Below, one piece after another: positions 1-11,238 of a stretch of 22,657 nt of DNA. A program made the translations under genes and the position numbers. The notes beneath the pieces were generated by a model. The model was not told the origin of the DNA. It saw only the letters and a program-made list of their open reading frames with translations, and did not search any database. The stretch comes from Allomyces macrogynus ATCC 38327 (lineage: Eukaryota > Blastocladiomycota > Blastocladiomycetes > Blastocladiales > Blastocladiaceae). The stretch is taken from NCBI GenBank assembly GCA_000151295.1, contig GG745336.1, positions 493,251 through 515,907 of the forward strand, written 5' to 3'. The stretch's first letter is position 1; each line of letters begins with the position of its first letter.

Positions 1-669
1 CGAACTCGCGGGCCAGCGCGCCGACTTTGACCGCGCCGTTAACTGGTGGTCGGGCTCGTCGAACTGCGGCCCACCCCTCCGGCGGCCGCAACACTCGCGC
101 AGTCCCTGACCGCAATCGACCTGCAAGAGCAGCACACGGTGGAATCCATCACGGGCGGCACTCGCAAACGTGGCGCGCGGCACGTGGTTCCACGCTACGC
201 GACACACCCGTTCGACTTGCAGTCGCTGTACCGTGGCTCTGACCTTGACGGCCGCGTGTCCTCGGCACACACCAAGTCGCGCGACTTGGTCGACTTTGTC
301 TTCCACGGCCGGCTCGGTGCGCGGCACAGTGAAGACGCGTCGGTGCATCCGCGCCGGTACGTGCCGCGCGACTGGACGGCCCTGGTCACGGGACTTCCGC
401 CCGTGCCGGGGTTCGTGCGCGCCGCGCACTGCCGTGCATCGCAGCGGGTGGATGCGCGTGCGGCGCGGTTGCTGCAGTTGCCCAAGGTGCGCGATGCACG
501 GCCGATTCCGGATGCGGTCGAGGGGAGCGACCATTTTCCGATTGTGGGCGAGTTTGAGCTGGTCGTGCAGGCGCCCGCAGATCATGGTGGCGAGGAGACG
601 GTGGTGGTGGCTGGGGTCGTGGCGGAGGAGGATGGGATCGTCGCGATGCAGGAGATAGTGGTGGAGTGA
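1..669 (+). CDS. CCR4/Angel-like EEP-family protein, C-terminal part (5' end outside window)
   Basis: This is the C-terminal part of an endonuclease/exonuclease/phosphatase fold protein. The reading frame ending at the TGA at 667-669 carries SRDLVDFVFHGR, which resembles the VDYIFYS strand of Angel/CCR4 proteins, then LLQLPKVRDARPIP and the terminal SDHFPIVGEFEL. In this family the SDH aspartate and histidine are catalytic. CCR4-like members act as 3' exonucleases or phosphatases on RNA or nucleotides; the substrate here cannot be told. The frame is open from about base 43. The first 40 bases look coding in another frame (FDRAVNWW), so an intron ending at the CAG at 100-102, or an indel, lies between. 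A Glu-rich tail follows the domain. The gene is convergent with the AP-3 mu gene. Confidence 0.7.
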
Positions 670-784
670 TGTTGTCAAGCAGCCGCAGTGTACGAAATAG
701 TTTGCAACGATTATTTGAACGGTCGTTTGTTCGTGAAGGCTGTTCAATGCAATTAAAATCCGATTGTATTTCACAACCGCTAAA
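670..784. other. convergent 3' intergenic region
   Basis: This AT-richer 115-base gap lies between two convergent stop codons. It includes AATTAAAA around 751-758, which could serve as a polyadenylation signal for the plus-strand gene. I see no gene in it. Confidence 0.4.
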
Positions 785-2856
785 TCACGGACAGCTCACT
801 CGCACATCCAACGACTCGAGAATCGTCGAGCACCGTACGCCCTGATAAAACTTGTAATCCTCATTCTGCAGCATAACCTTGTTCACGCGCACGCCCGTGA
901 CCGTCGACCCAATGAACACGCCCGACACCGACACGGTCGTGTGGAACGGGACATGGCCTAACGCAGTCGCTGCCGAATCCGTCTCATTCGGCGCAAAGAA
1001 CAGCGTCAACGACGGTGCCGGCCCGATGCGCCCGCGCGATCCGCTCGCGGTCCGCGATGCCGATGTGGACGCTTGCGCGAGCCCTGACGCGGCCGCACTG
1101 AGTCCACGCGCGATGGTTGGTGCCGCCGTCGACGCGGCCGAGACGGCGAGTTTGGAGAGAGCAGCTGACGCGGCACCAGCAGCGCCCGCCGCGGCAGTGG
1201 CTGGCGTCGACCCGGAGCTCGAGGCGGAAGATCCCGTGGTCATGGCGACTGTTGGGAGCCACTCGAGCACGCCGTTGCTGGCCACATGCGTGACGCCGAC
1301 CGAGGCCTTGTGTGTCGCAACCGTGTACCGCGGCGGAATAGGCACGGCGAGCCGCAGCCGGTCGGCAGCGGACCAGTCGACGGGCGCCGACGTGGGCAGC
1401 GTCACCTGCAGCGTGACACGGCCAGTCGACGCGTCGCGCGAAGCCTGCGCCGTGAGCCACTTGTCGTGGTGCGGGCCGGGACCCGAGCCCGTCATGAGCG
1501 ACAAGAGCGGTGGCGTCCACGCGTATTGCAGGAGCGTCGACTTGCTGTCGGGCGGAATGACCGAGATGTCCGTCGGAAACGCCGTATCGGTGGCGCTGGT
1601 CGACTTGGGACGAGCCGAGTACCGGCTGCCTGCGGCTTTGGTCACGGCAGACGTCGCGGTCAGGCACTCGTGCCGAGCGACCACTTGGGTTCCGGGCAGA
1701 ACGCCGGAGAGAAGCAAGTGCAGCTCGGGCGTGCCAGACAGCTTGCTGCTGCAGTGCAGGTAACCGCGCACTTGGAGATGGTGCAGCGGTGGAGGGGGTG
1801 ACGACGGCGCGGCTGGGTGGAACATGGTCGGCGGGTCCATGAGCACGCCCGACACATATTCTTCGACGTCGAGGTAGACTTCGTTGACCGTGTACTTGAC
1901 GTGGCCACGGCGCCAAGGAGCGAGCGCGGAGGCTTTCGCGGTCGTCGGACCGTTCATCGGGGTGCTATAGCCAGCATACTGCGGATGAGTTCCTGGACAC
2001 TGAAAGCGCAGCGAGGGGCGAAAACGAAGCGTACATGACTTGACCCATGACGGTGGTCGCGACACGGGACAGCAGATCCGGGACGGGCAAGACGGCCGTG
2101 AGCTGATTGCGCTGGATGTGGGTCGGGATCCCGTTGCACACCATCTCGTCGAGTATCTGAAGCAAGGAGAATTAGAGCAGCGGTCAAATGACGGACACCG
2201 AGACTCCCGAGAGTGGCCAAAGACGAACCTGGCCAATCAAAACAGCTTGGTTCGAGACTACGCTCGGCGCCAGCGAGTCCCAGTACAGGCCAAGGACGTC
2301 GATGAAGTCGGCGATGAACTCGGTCGCCGTGACCACAAACATGTCGGCATCTACCATCAGCAAGCGCATTCGGTCAATTTCAGTCGTGCGGCACGCATCT
2401 TCTCCACCCCGCCGTAATGGCTACAAGCGTACGATGGTCAAACACGTCGTTGACCGTGACGCCAGGTCGCGTCGCGCGCACGACACACCAAGTCATACCG
2501 TGCACGCGGCAGTGCACAACCAAACACTCAGACGAGTCGTGGCGCAGCACGGCAACAGGTGCGCGCGCAGCGGCCATGCCTGACGGCGCCGTGCTCATGG
2601 TCATATCCGCAATGCTCGCGACCGGCTTGCTGACATGGTGATCTTGCGCGGCTCGGAGTAACGTGGCCGTCGGGAGCGGGCCGACCGCGGCCTGGAAGGT
2701 GCGCTCAAACAAAACGCCCCTAGACGCGTGCGGTTCTGCCAAATGAGCTGCAGTTCTGGTCGTTGATGTCGGTGCTTGACAAGCTTGGCCGCCCAGATCA
2801 AATATTTTGCGTGTTCTTGACCGTTACCCTTCGCCGCCAATGATTATTGCGTCCAT
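785..2856 (-). CDS. APM3: AP-3 adaptor complex mu subunit
   Basis: This is the medium chain of the AP-3 coat, which sorts cargo from Golgi/endosomes to vacuole or lysosome-related organelles. Five exons are modelled: 2828-2856, 2433-2719, 2229-2350, 2035-2156 and 785-1964, about 579 residues. The longin-like N-terminus starts MDAIIIGGEG and runs into GVLFERTF. It is followed by FVVTATEFIADFIDVLG and ILDEMVCNGIP, which align with the AP-3 mu stretch around LEEMLDNGFP. The mu homology domain begins at PWRRGHVKYTVNEVYLDV and ends with a YKFYQGVR segment close to the YKPFKGVKY end of AP-3 mu. Introns are 108, 82, 72 and 70 bp, and every junction restores the family alignment. A long Ala/Ser-rich insert sits within the mu homology domain (about 1020-1245). 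The gene is divergent from MPE1. Confidence 0.9.
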
Positions 2857-3237
2857 TTCCTTGACCCCGTCGTTGAATCGATCAATTTGCACAATGTTGC
2901 AGCGCGTCGAGCATGGACAGCGAGCCGAAAGATGGACACAAATGATTGCAGCTGCGACTTGGCAAAGACTGTTGCAAAGAATGGCCAACCAGAAAGGTCC
3001 ACGTCAAACCCGCCTGCTCTCTACAGCGCATCATTGCCCTAGCATGAGCTGCAACACATCTCTATCCTGCAACGAGCCGACTCGATATTCAACACAACAG
3101 CTCCAACGTGCCACTCCCGGCAAACCATTCTCGACACGGTTGCAAGGCTTTTGCCCGAAGACCTGAGCGGCGAGCCACGTTGCTTTCGCCGTTGAGCAGC
3201 CCCAAGCTCGACCGCACCCATCCAGGTCGCTTGCACC
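2857..3237. promoter_or_regulatory. shared divergent promoter region (AP-3 mu / MPE1)
   Basis: These 381 bases separate the start codons of two divergent genes, so they must hold both promoters and 5' UTRs. The composition is lower in GC than the flanking exons. I see no conserved TATA element and no extra coding exon. Confidence 0.5.
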
Positions 3238-5311
3238 ATGTCGTTCATTCACTTCAAGTTCCGCTCGGCCAAGGCGCACGACTCTCTCGTCGTCGACGGC
3301 ATGGGCATGTCAGCGTTCGACCTCAAGCGCGAAATCGTGCGGTTCAAGAAGCTTAAGGGCGAGGACTTTGACTTGATCCTCTCCAACGCCGAGACGGGGG
3401 AAGGTGCCGACACTTCCATTTGCATGCATTTTGCCAATGAAAAATCAATATATTCGTTTGTTGCATGACGGATTTGTGCTCATTCTCTTCGGCTCGTGTT
3501 TACCTGTCTGCCAGAGTACCGTGACGACCTGGCCATTGTTCCGCGCAACTCGTCCATTGTCGTGCGCCGCATCCCGGTCCCGGACGCCAAAAAGAACGGC
3601 ATCGAGGCCGGTACCGCCAAGTACAAAACCGACGACCTGCACATGGGTGTGCCGACGATCCTGGCCAACGATGCACCAGCAGGCGCCGGTCCGCCGGGCC
3701 GGTACGGGTCGAGGGGTACGACCGAGCTCGTGCCCGTTCACCACGGCCAGTCGCTGTTTGGCAACAACGGACCCGCTGGTATTCCCGGCCTGGGTCCCGG
3801 TGGACGCAGCGCTGGCGGGATCCCAGGACTCGGCGGTGGCGGTGGCGACGATAACGGCCCGGACGGTGGCGAAATGGACGAGGAGGACCGCATCAACGCG
3901 ATCATGCAGGAAGGGTCGAGCTATTGGCAGGCGACGCAGGAGAAGATGGCCGGGTCTGTAGTTCTCGATTTCGTCTGGCACAGGGGGACGCGACACTGAC
4001 GCATTAGTCCCGCTCGCTCTCTAGCATGAGGCGCATCCAGCGCACCGGGTTCGGTGGTCCCGGTGGTGGTGGTGGTGGCGGCGGCGGCCAAAGGCGGTCC
4101 TGGCGGCCCTCACCACAACCGCATGCCGGGCCGTGCGCCGCCCGCGGCTACGTGTGCTACCGATGCGGGATCAAGGGCCACTTTATCCAGGACTGCCCAA
4201 CCAACGGCGACACGAACTACGACCGGCCCAAGGTCAAGCGCACGACAGGTATTCCGAGGAGTTTCTTGCAGGAGATCGACGCCGGGTCGGGCCAGGGCGG
4301 GTTCCCGGCCGACGCATCGACGGTCATGATGAACCCAGAGGGCAAGATCGTCAAGTTTGTCTCGAACGAGTACGTTTTCGAGGCGCTCAATTGTGCGGAG
4401 ACCGCGCGGAATCTGACCTTCTTTGTGTGGTTTGCCTAGAGCTGCGTGGAACAAGATTGTCGCACAGACGACGACCGCGGCGCCAAGCGAGGAGGCCGTC
4501 ATGAGCAGCGTGCCCGTGCGAAAGGAGTTCCAGTGCCCGTTGTGTGACAAGATTCTCAAAGAAGCCGTCGAGATCAGCTGCTGTCACTCGGCCTTTTGCG
4601 ACGAATGTGTGTCCTCCGTTCTTCGACGCGTCGTCTCGTTTCTTTTCTTCTTACTGCTGCCCCCGTCTCGCAGGTATCCGCTCAAGCTTGACCTCCGAGG
4701 GCATGTTGCATTTGACTTGCCCCGAGTGCAAGTCGCCCGCCGCGCCCGACAACCTGACGCCGAACTATGCGCTGCGGCAGCGCATCACCGACTACGTGCG
4801 CGACTACCTTCAGCGCAAGCACGCCGAGTCGCGACAATCGCGGCCGACTGAAGTCACGTCGGCCGTCACGATCAAGGCCGCGCCGTCGTCGCTCGAGTCG
4901 CGCATCACGATCCGCGCGCCGCCAGGGAGCGGCGGTGGCGCAGGTGCTGCGCCGCGGCCCCTGATGCCGATGCCGCCGGGCCCGCCGCTGCCCGCGGGTA
5001 TGGCTCGGCCAATGATGATGCCGCTGGGCATGGGCGGGTTCCGGCCCATGGCGCCGCCCATGGGACGTCCGCCGATGATGCCGCCAGGCGGTGGGCCGCC
5101 ACCGCCGGGTCAGTGGGGACATCGTGGACTGCCCTTGCCGAATAATGCGCCGCGGCCGCCAATGTATCCGTACGTGTTTGTCTTTCCCGTGTGTGCGGTC
5201 CAGCGACGCGGCGATGCCTTTGGCTAATCCTTTTCCGTTTCTCGTAGCGGCAAGCGTCCATTCCCCGACGAGGAGGATGGCGGTCCGGCGAAAAAGCGCC
5301 CAGCGCCGTAA
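3238..5311 (+). CDS. MPE1: Mpe1/RBBP6-type cleavage and polyadenylation factor subunit
   Basis: This is a nuclear pre-mRNA 3'-end processing protein (CPF subunit Mpe1; RBBP6 in animals). Six exons are modelled: 3238-3403, 3515-3953, 4025-4369, 4440-4606, 4674-5169 and 5248-5311, about 558 residues. The start MSFIHFKFRSAK opens a ubiquitin-like DWNN domain (residues 1-76, ending near NSSIVVRRIP). A CCHC knuckle, CYRCGIKGHFIQDCP, lies at about 246-260 and is followed by the family signature TTGIPRSF. A RING-type finger spans about 349-391 (CPLC, CC, CDEC, CPEC). The C-terminus is Pro/Gly/Met-rich and ends with a basic GPAKKRP stretch that may be a nuclear signal. Introns are 111, 71, 70, 67 and 78 bp. 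The reading frame just before the knuckle looks shifted (see findings). Animal RBBP6 is much longer; this size matches the fungal form. Confidence 0.95.
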
Positions 5312-5927
5312 GAGCTACCTCTTTCTTTTCGTTTATTCGGCGCAGGCTGGAGACGTCGGCTGGCGCCCAGGATGTGCACGCGCGTGAGCAGCGCATGTGG
5401 TGGAGAAGCATGAGTGCAGAACGATGAATAAGGGAATGTGGTTGTCTTCAATCGCAGGATAGTACCTACATTATCGCAAACTGTCCTTGTGGTCTGCAGC
5501 TGTTGGCAGAACATAACGGAGCATGAACAGCATCGCACGCTTTCGAACCGCAAATCCAATACGCTGCCTATGAGCTTACAAAAATAGACAGTTTGATACT
5601 TTACCAGTTTCGGGGTCGCTCCACATCTTCCACCGCACCCATTTGGAATGGTCACAATCACTGCTCGCGCAGCCCACTGCTTTCGCCCATTTGCAGCCTG
5701 GCCTGCGTTCACCCCCAGCAGGAATGATCGTAGATGCGAAAGATCAGCTCAAGATGCTGAAATCCTGTGTGGGGAAGCGCATAACGCACATCTGCCTGCC
5801 TCCTCGACCCACCTCCATTCAACGAGGCAAGAGACGCAACGATGACCTGGCGAAAAAATCTTGTCGATATATAAAAATACCAACCCTCCCGTCCCAGCCC
5901 ATGGTGCATTATTTCCTGCAGTCACAT
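5312..5927. other. convergent 3' intergenic region
   Basis: This 616-base AT-richer spacer lies between the stop codons of MPE1 (+) and the LRR gene (-). It contains AATAAG at about 5426 and a T/A-rich stretch near 5868-5881 that could serve 3'-end formation. I see no supported gene or structural RNA. Confidence 0.4.
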
Positions 5928-8398
5928 TCAGTCCTGCTCCGCGACCCCACCCAACGCGTCGCCGCCAATTCTACCGCCCATCGCGCCAATCGTCGCGGCC
6001 GTGATCATTGTCGGCGTCAACGACTCCGCCAATCTCGTCGTCGACGACACACTCGTCCCGGGCGACGCCGACGCACCCGACGTACAACTCTCAATGAACG
6101 ACGGTGCCACCAGACTCCCGACCGAACTGCCTCCACCGCCCTCCTCGGCAACTCCCGATGCGATGGACGGCAACCCGCCCGACACATTACTCGCGCCACC
6201 CGGCACCATCAACCCGCCGCCCGCACTCAAGGGCGATCCCGCAGCCACGGCGCCCTTGGACGGGCGGCGCATTCCGGCGAACATGGACCCAGCCGTCGCG
6301 ACAATACTCGGTCCGCGCGTGCTGACGGTCATGCCCGTGGCGCCGGCTATGGGACCGCCGCCGCGCTTGGATTTTTTGCGGAACATGCTGGGCTTGGACG
6401 CGAGCGAGAATGTCGTGCGTGATGCGGACCGTGAGGGCGCGGCACCGCCACGCCCGGCGAGGACCAAGTCGAGCGTGGACGGGTTGATGGCCGCGTCGAG
6501 TGGGGATCCGGGCGGCGCAGTTGCGGCGTGCCGCGCAATTTCGCGCATGAGTTCGGCGTCGAGCTGGTTGGTTGCCGTGCGCGCGCGTTCCACGGTGTCG
6601 AGCGGCGACGGGATGCTGAAGGTTTTGGTGACGCCTAGATGGGAAGCAAGGGTGGAGTGAGCTGTGGTGGGGGCGAGATGACTCGCAAGATCAAGAACGT
6701 ACGCATGACTTTGGTGAAAAACTGCAGGTCGCGCGTCACGTCGTCGTGGTCCTCGAGCGGGTTGTTGGCGAGCGTGAGCCCGGAGAGCGGGTGCATCTTG
6801 CGCAGCGGCGCGACCGACCGCAGCTGGTTGTTGCTGAGCCCGAGCCACTGCAGGTGCACCATGTTCGTGATCTCGTCGGGCAGGTGGGTGAGGGCGTTGT
6901 TGGAGAGAGAGAGCGTGTCCAATCTGGATCCAAACGTCAGGCGAGGCAAAATGGCGAGAGGGATTGGAGTGAAACGCACTTGGTGCCGAGCAAACATTCT
7001 GGGAATTCCTTGAGCTGGTTTTGCACAAGCATGAGCCGCTTGAGGTTGGGCATGTCCTTCCAGGCAATGCCGAGAAGCGACGCGTCTGTGATCCGGTTGG
7101 CCGAGAGCGCGAGTGTTTGCAGAGCTTGCAACTGCACGAGTTTTGGGTTCAGATCGCAGAGGTTGTTCCAGCTATGTTGGTGCGGCGCGGATGGTGAGCA
7201 TGATGCTGGCAATGGTGCGGCCAAGGTCACCCGGAAATGCACTTGAGCGAGAGTGTGCGCAGCGTCTGGATCCCGCAAATGGGGTCGGGAATCACGGGGA
7301 GCTGGTTGTTGCTGCAAACGGAAAACCAGATGAGAATGCGTTAGAGAAGCTCCACCCAAAACTGCAATCACAAGTGCGCAGGTACCTTAGATTGAGCACA
7401 GTCAAGTTGTCGGGCGTGATCCACTCTAGGATTTGTTTCACGGTCAGGTTGCGGTACCGGTACGAGCGTGTTTGTTCGGGCTATGAGGCAGGGTGCATGA
7501 GCAATCGTGGTCGGGGTTGCGGCAGACTGCAGCGCGACGGCACCAGTGCTGGCTTGGCTGGGCGCGACGGCGTCCCCGGAAAATCCGATTCTGAATCGGT
7601 GCCGGACCCGGCAACGGTACTGAGCCCGGGACGCGAAGAGGCAGTGTGCTTGCGCGACTGGAGAAGCGACTCGAAGACGCGCGAGGCCGTTGACGCCGTG
7701 GATTGCAGTGATGATGGCGGCGTCACGTCATGCAGCGACCCGTGGGCCGACGCGGTCGTGGCCGTGCGCGCGCGCTGCAGGATTTCGCCAGCGGCACGAC
7801 CGCCCGGGATCGCACTGATACACGCGCGCGAAATGGACGTGGTTGTGCGGGTCATGGTGCCGGACGCGCTGCCAGTTCTGGTGCCGGTGCCGCTGCTCGG
7901 GCCGAGCACGGTCGCGGATCGGTGGCGGCCGACGGTGGCTAATGACGACGGTGCGTGTGGGGCGGTAGCATCGGAATTGGGTGCGGAAGACGGCGCGCGT
8001 TGCGGGTTGCATGTGCGCGGCGACACGGTGCGCGCGGTTGGCGTCGTTGGCGACGACGTGGCCGTGCCGTTCAAGCTGCTTGCGGTAGGTGAAGTGCCCA
8101 GGCGCGCAGGGCTCGTGGAAATGGAGGGCGGGTGCCCCGCCGGGCGGGTGGTGGGTGCAGTCGAGTTTGCTGCAGGTGGCGGATCGACCGCTGTGGCAGC
8201 CGCGGCCGCGAGGGCGCTGGGCGTGGTGGGGGTCGGCGTGATGCCCGGGTCCGGTGCCGTGTTTTGCGGCGAGTCGCTGCACGTCATGATGGCGTGGGGC
8301 GACGTGGTGGCGAGCCGCGGATCGACCACGACGGCGTCAGCGATGTGGGGCGACAGTGAGCAACTGGCGAGCGCGACGCGATCACTCCCCCATGACAT
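5928..8398 (-). CDS. leucine-rich-repeat protein with Ser/Thr-rich flanks
   Basis: Six exons are modelled: 7544-8398, 7386-7480, 7243-7311, 6980-7171, 6703-6923 and 5928-6634, giving about 712 residues. Residues 1-285 are low-complexity Ser/Thr/Ala/Pro. Residues about 295-476 hold seven LRRs, for example LTVLNLSNNQL, LQTLALSANRI, LKRLMLVQNQL, LDTLSLSNNAL and LQWLGLSNNQL. The remaining 235 residues are Ser/Gly-rich with a basic KKSKRGGG patch. Each junction (introns of 63, 74, 71, 56 and 68 bp) keeps the repeat register, which supports the model. LRRs of this spacing are protein-binding scaffolds, as in fungal signalling proteins; no enzyme domain is visible and the partner is unknown. The start at 8398 is the first ATG after an in-frame stop, but an upstream 5' exon is possible. 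The gene is divergent from the membrane protein gene 160 bp away. Confidence 0.75.
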
Positions 8399-8558
8399 GG
8401 AGACGGCGCGCCTCGATGGACTTTGCCGTGAGTGGCCATCCGTCGCTCCTCAGCGAGGTGACGATCGCGAGGATGGCGTGCGTGTGCCGTGGCCGCGACG
8501 AGCACGAGCATAAGCAAGATCAACCGCAACGACGACGACCCTCAAACACCGCGCCGCC
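8399..8558. promoter_or_regulatory. compact divergent promoter (LRR protein / membrane protein)
   Basis: Only 160 bases separate the two divergent start codons, the shortest such gap in the window. Both transcripts must start within it or within each other's 5' region. No TATA box is visible. Confidence 0.45.
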
Positions 8559-11045
8559 ATGAGCGCGACTCTCCCCGACGCTGGCGCGTTGCGCCGCGCC
8601 TCAACATCATCGCCCTCGCGGAACGGCACAGGCACGCCGCCGTCGCCGTACCGTTCCATGTCCACGACCCCTGCCGCTTCGACCACCTCGGTTCTCGTCG
8701 CCCGTCGTGCCGCTGCGCTCGCCACCCGTCAGCAAGGCGGCAATATCTCGCCAACGAGAACTCCCGCAGCCGCAAATGGCCTTGTTATTCGTTCAAGTTC
8801 ACAGCCTCGCGCCGCTGCCAACGACACGCTCGACAATTCGTCGCCGGACACGTCGAGCTGCGGCCGGGAATCAGTCGAGAGCGTGCTCGAGTCGCGCCTG
8901 ACCTTGACGCTCCCCGGCGGACCCGATTACCTGACGAGTTTGGGTCCGTTTGAGCACGCTTTCGTGTACTCGTTGGCGACCTGATTGCTGACCACGGCGC
9001 CCGCGTTCTTGCGTGTCGAATTACCAGACGGCATCGACCGCGACCACATCGCCGAAGAGGATGAGCCCGAACCTATTTCGCTCGTCTCGCCGTCTCGCTT
9101 GCGGAGCCCAACCGTCGAGTCGCCCTACTCGCCATGGCGATCCTCGCCGCTCGCTGCAGCACGACCACGACCACTGCAGGTCTCTCCCACACGCTCTCCA
9201 CTTACCAGAACCGCACGATCGGCCGTGACCCCTCTGCCACGGTCTCCCATGGACGCGACGTCGAGCCTCGACGGTGTGCTGTGGCAAACGACCGACGACG
9301 TGCCGCTCCCGGCCCCCGTCGAACTCGTCTCGCCAACGCTCCTGAACAGTCACGAGCCAACGCTGCCCAACAGCGTGCGGCGCCGGCCCGTCGATCCGGA
9401 CCTCGACTTTCTGTTTGCCAACACGGGCGCGCGACCGCGTGCACCAACCGCCGATATCACGGCGCTGACCTCGTTTATTGCGGCAAAGGACCTGAGCCCG
9501 ATTCGCACCACGCAGTCGCCGGAACCGAGCCCGCTCGACTTGTCACCCAACGCGCGTGCGTCGGCACTCTCGCTCTCGGCACCGACACGCGGCGAGCTGA
9601 TTGACGAAGTGGCGCATTCGGCCTTTTCTGACGTGCCACTTGACGAGGTGGAGGCTGCCAAGGCCTCCGCGGTCGCGGCCCAGGAGAGACCGCCAATACC
9701 CGGAGTTCCGCTGATCGATTTGAATGCGTGGTCGGAATTCATGCTCGCATGGGCAAAAGCACCTCCCGATGTCAACACACACGTCGTTGCGTGTCTCGGC
9801 CACCTCGCTGCGCATCTCGCGGCGGTGCTCCTGGCCATGGGGTACCTGGCCACCTATAACACCGGCTGCTTTGCTGCGACGTCGCTGCTCGACACGCGGT
9901 ACGACGCGGCACTCGCTTTTTTTTACATGGCGTTTATGGCCACGGCCGTCAATACTGCGTTTTTTGTCTCAGCCGTCTTGGCAATTGCTGATGCGCGCGA
10001 GACGGGGCCATCGTGGCACGCGGCCCTTGCTGCAGCTGACGTTCGATGGGAGCCACCGCTCATGAAGGTCGTGTTCGCTGATCTGCTCTTGCTTGCGGCC
10101 CTCGTCTCCAACTGGCACCCGGCCGACCGGTCACTGCTTCTTGCGCTGCTCATGGTCCTGTGCGCATGGGCCGCTGCCGACACGCTCATCTCGCACTTGC
10201 TGGCCGCTGTGTTCGGCGCCGGTCCACCGAAACTCGATGACACGCGCGTCTACCATATGTCGCGCACGGTTGCGACCCTTACTCTCGCTGCGACGTTTCT
10301 CGCACCGCTCGCGATGCTCACAGACCGGACCCCACCGATGACCGTCACCTCCTCGATCACCTCGGCACACCTCGTCGCGCTATGCATCCCGCCACCGCCA
10401 TCCTCCGCGACCCTGGATCCGACCACGAACCCAAATTTCTGCAACCCGTCGGCATGCACCAACCCCGTCGGCCCGCTCCCGCCCACCACCGCGTACGCCG
10501 TCGCCCCGCGGCGCACCGTCACGCTCCCACCATCATTCATGTGCGGCATTCCGCGCGCCATCCCGCTCGCGACCACCGTCGACGGCGAAACCGTGCTCAT
10601 GACACGCGCATGGCCGATCGCGTACGATCCGTTACGCGCCGCGCCGTGCGGGTCCACTTCCACCAACGTGACTGACTGGAGCGTGCGCGGGCCGGGTACC
10701 CCGCGCGCCGCGCCTGGCCCCGAAGACCGTGCTCTTGATGACCTCGGCGGCGCGCGAGTTGCGCGAATTTCGGGACCGCGCACGTGCACGCGACGGTGGA
10801 TTGTCCCGCCCGTGGTTCTGCGCGTGATGGGTGTTCTGTCCGACGCGGAGTGGGACGTCCCGTACCAGCACTACGTCGCGGTCGTGGAGGCGCGGGTGGC
10901 GGATCGGGTCGGGCGGGTGCCAGTGGCCTGCGCGTTTGGAGTCAGCGGGATAGAGGAAATGGAGAGGAGGAGGATGGCCGGGGTCAGGGAAAGACTGCTA
11001 TCGGTGGGCGCGTGGGCGCGCGCGGTGCAGGTTGGAAGGAGATGA
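8559..11045 (+). CDS. unrecognised multi-pass membrane protein
   Basis: I do not recognise a family. Two exons are modelled: 8559-8943 and 9028-11045, about 800 residues. The 84-bp intron is inferred because one in-frame TGA (8982-8984) splits an otherwise continuous frame. It contains a CTGAC branch-like site and ends ACCAG; the donor choice (8944) is by phase and is less certain. Residues 1-370 are Ser/Thr/Pro-rich and look disordered and cytosolic. About five hydrophobic helices follow, near residues 376-403, 419-449, 472-490, 497-525 and 541-558. A C-terminal part of about 240 residues has several Cys and Pro (for example NFCNPSACTNP) and could be lumenal or extracellular. The reading frame is intact, with strong GC third-position bias across the whole length. 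Confidence 0.7.
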
Positions 11046-11238
11046 CGCTGGGACTGGAAGAGGAGGACTGAGATACGCGGCGTTTTGGACTGGCGAGATA
11101 TTGCAATTGATACCTGCGTGAGTCGTGCCGACTTGTGCATGCTGATCTTGTCGGATATGTTGATCGTGTTTGTCGAGGCCTTTCTTGAGTGACAGAGACA
11201 GCTGAGACAGGGATAATGAGGTGATCTCAAACACATGC
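11046..11238. other. 3' flank of the membrane protein gene
   Basis: This stretch between the membrane-protein stop and the first ATG of the F-box-like frame has lower GC and stops in every plus frame. It is probably 3' UTR and terminator. No feature is recognised. Confidence 0.35.

Noticed and set aside
879..1763. 294-codon plus-strand frame opposite AP-3 mu
   Set aside because: It is an antisense shadow; the minus strand aligns with the mu homology domain.
7113..8513. 466-codon plus-strand open frame opposite the LRR gene
   Set aside because: It is the GC-rich antisense shadow of the Ser/Thr/Ala-rich first exon. The minus strand carries the LRRs and consistent splice junctions.
8474..8529. 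possible signal peptide (hydrophobic N-terminus MLVLVAATAHA) as the start of the LRR protein
   Set aside because: That frame does not connect to the LRR first exon without a further intron, and the ATG at 8398 is in frame. It cannot be excluded without a transcript.
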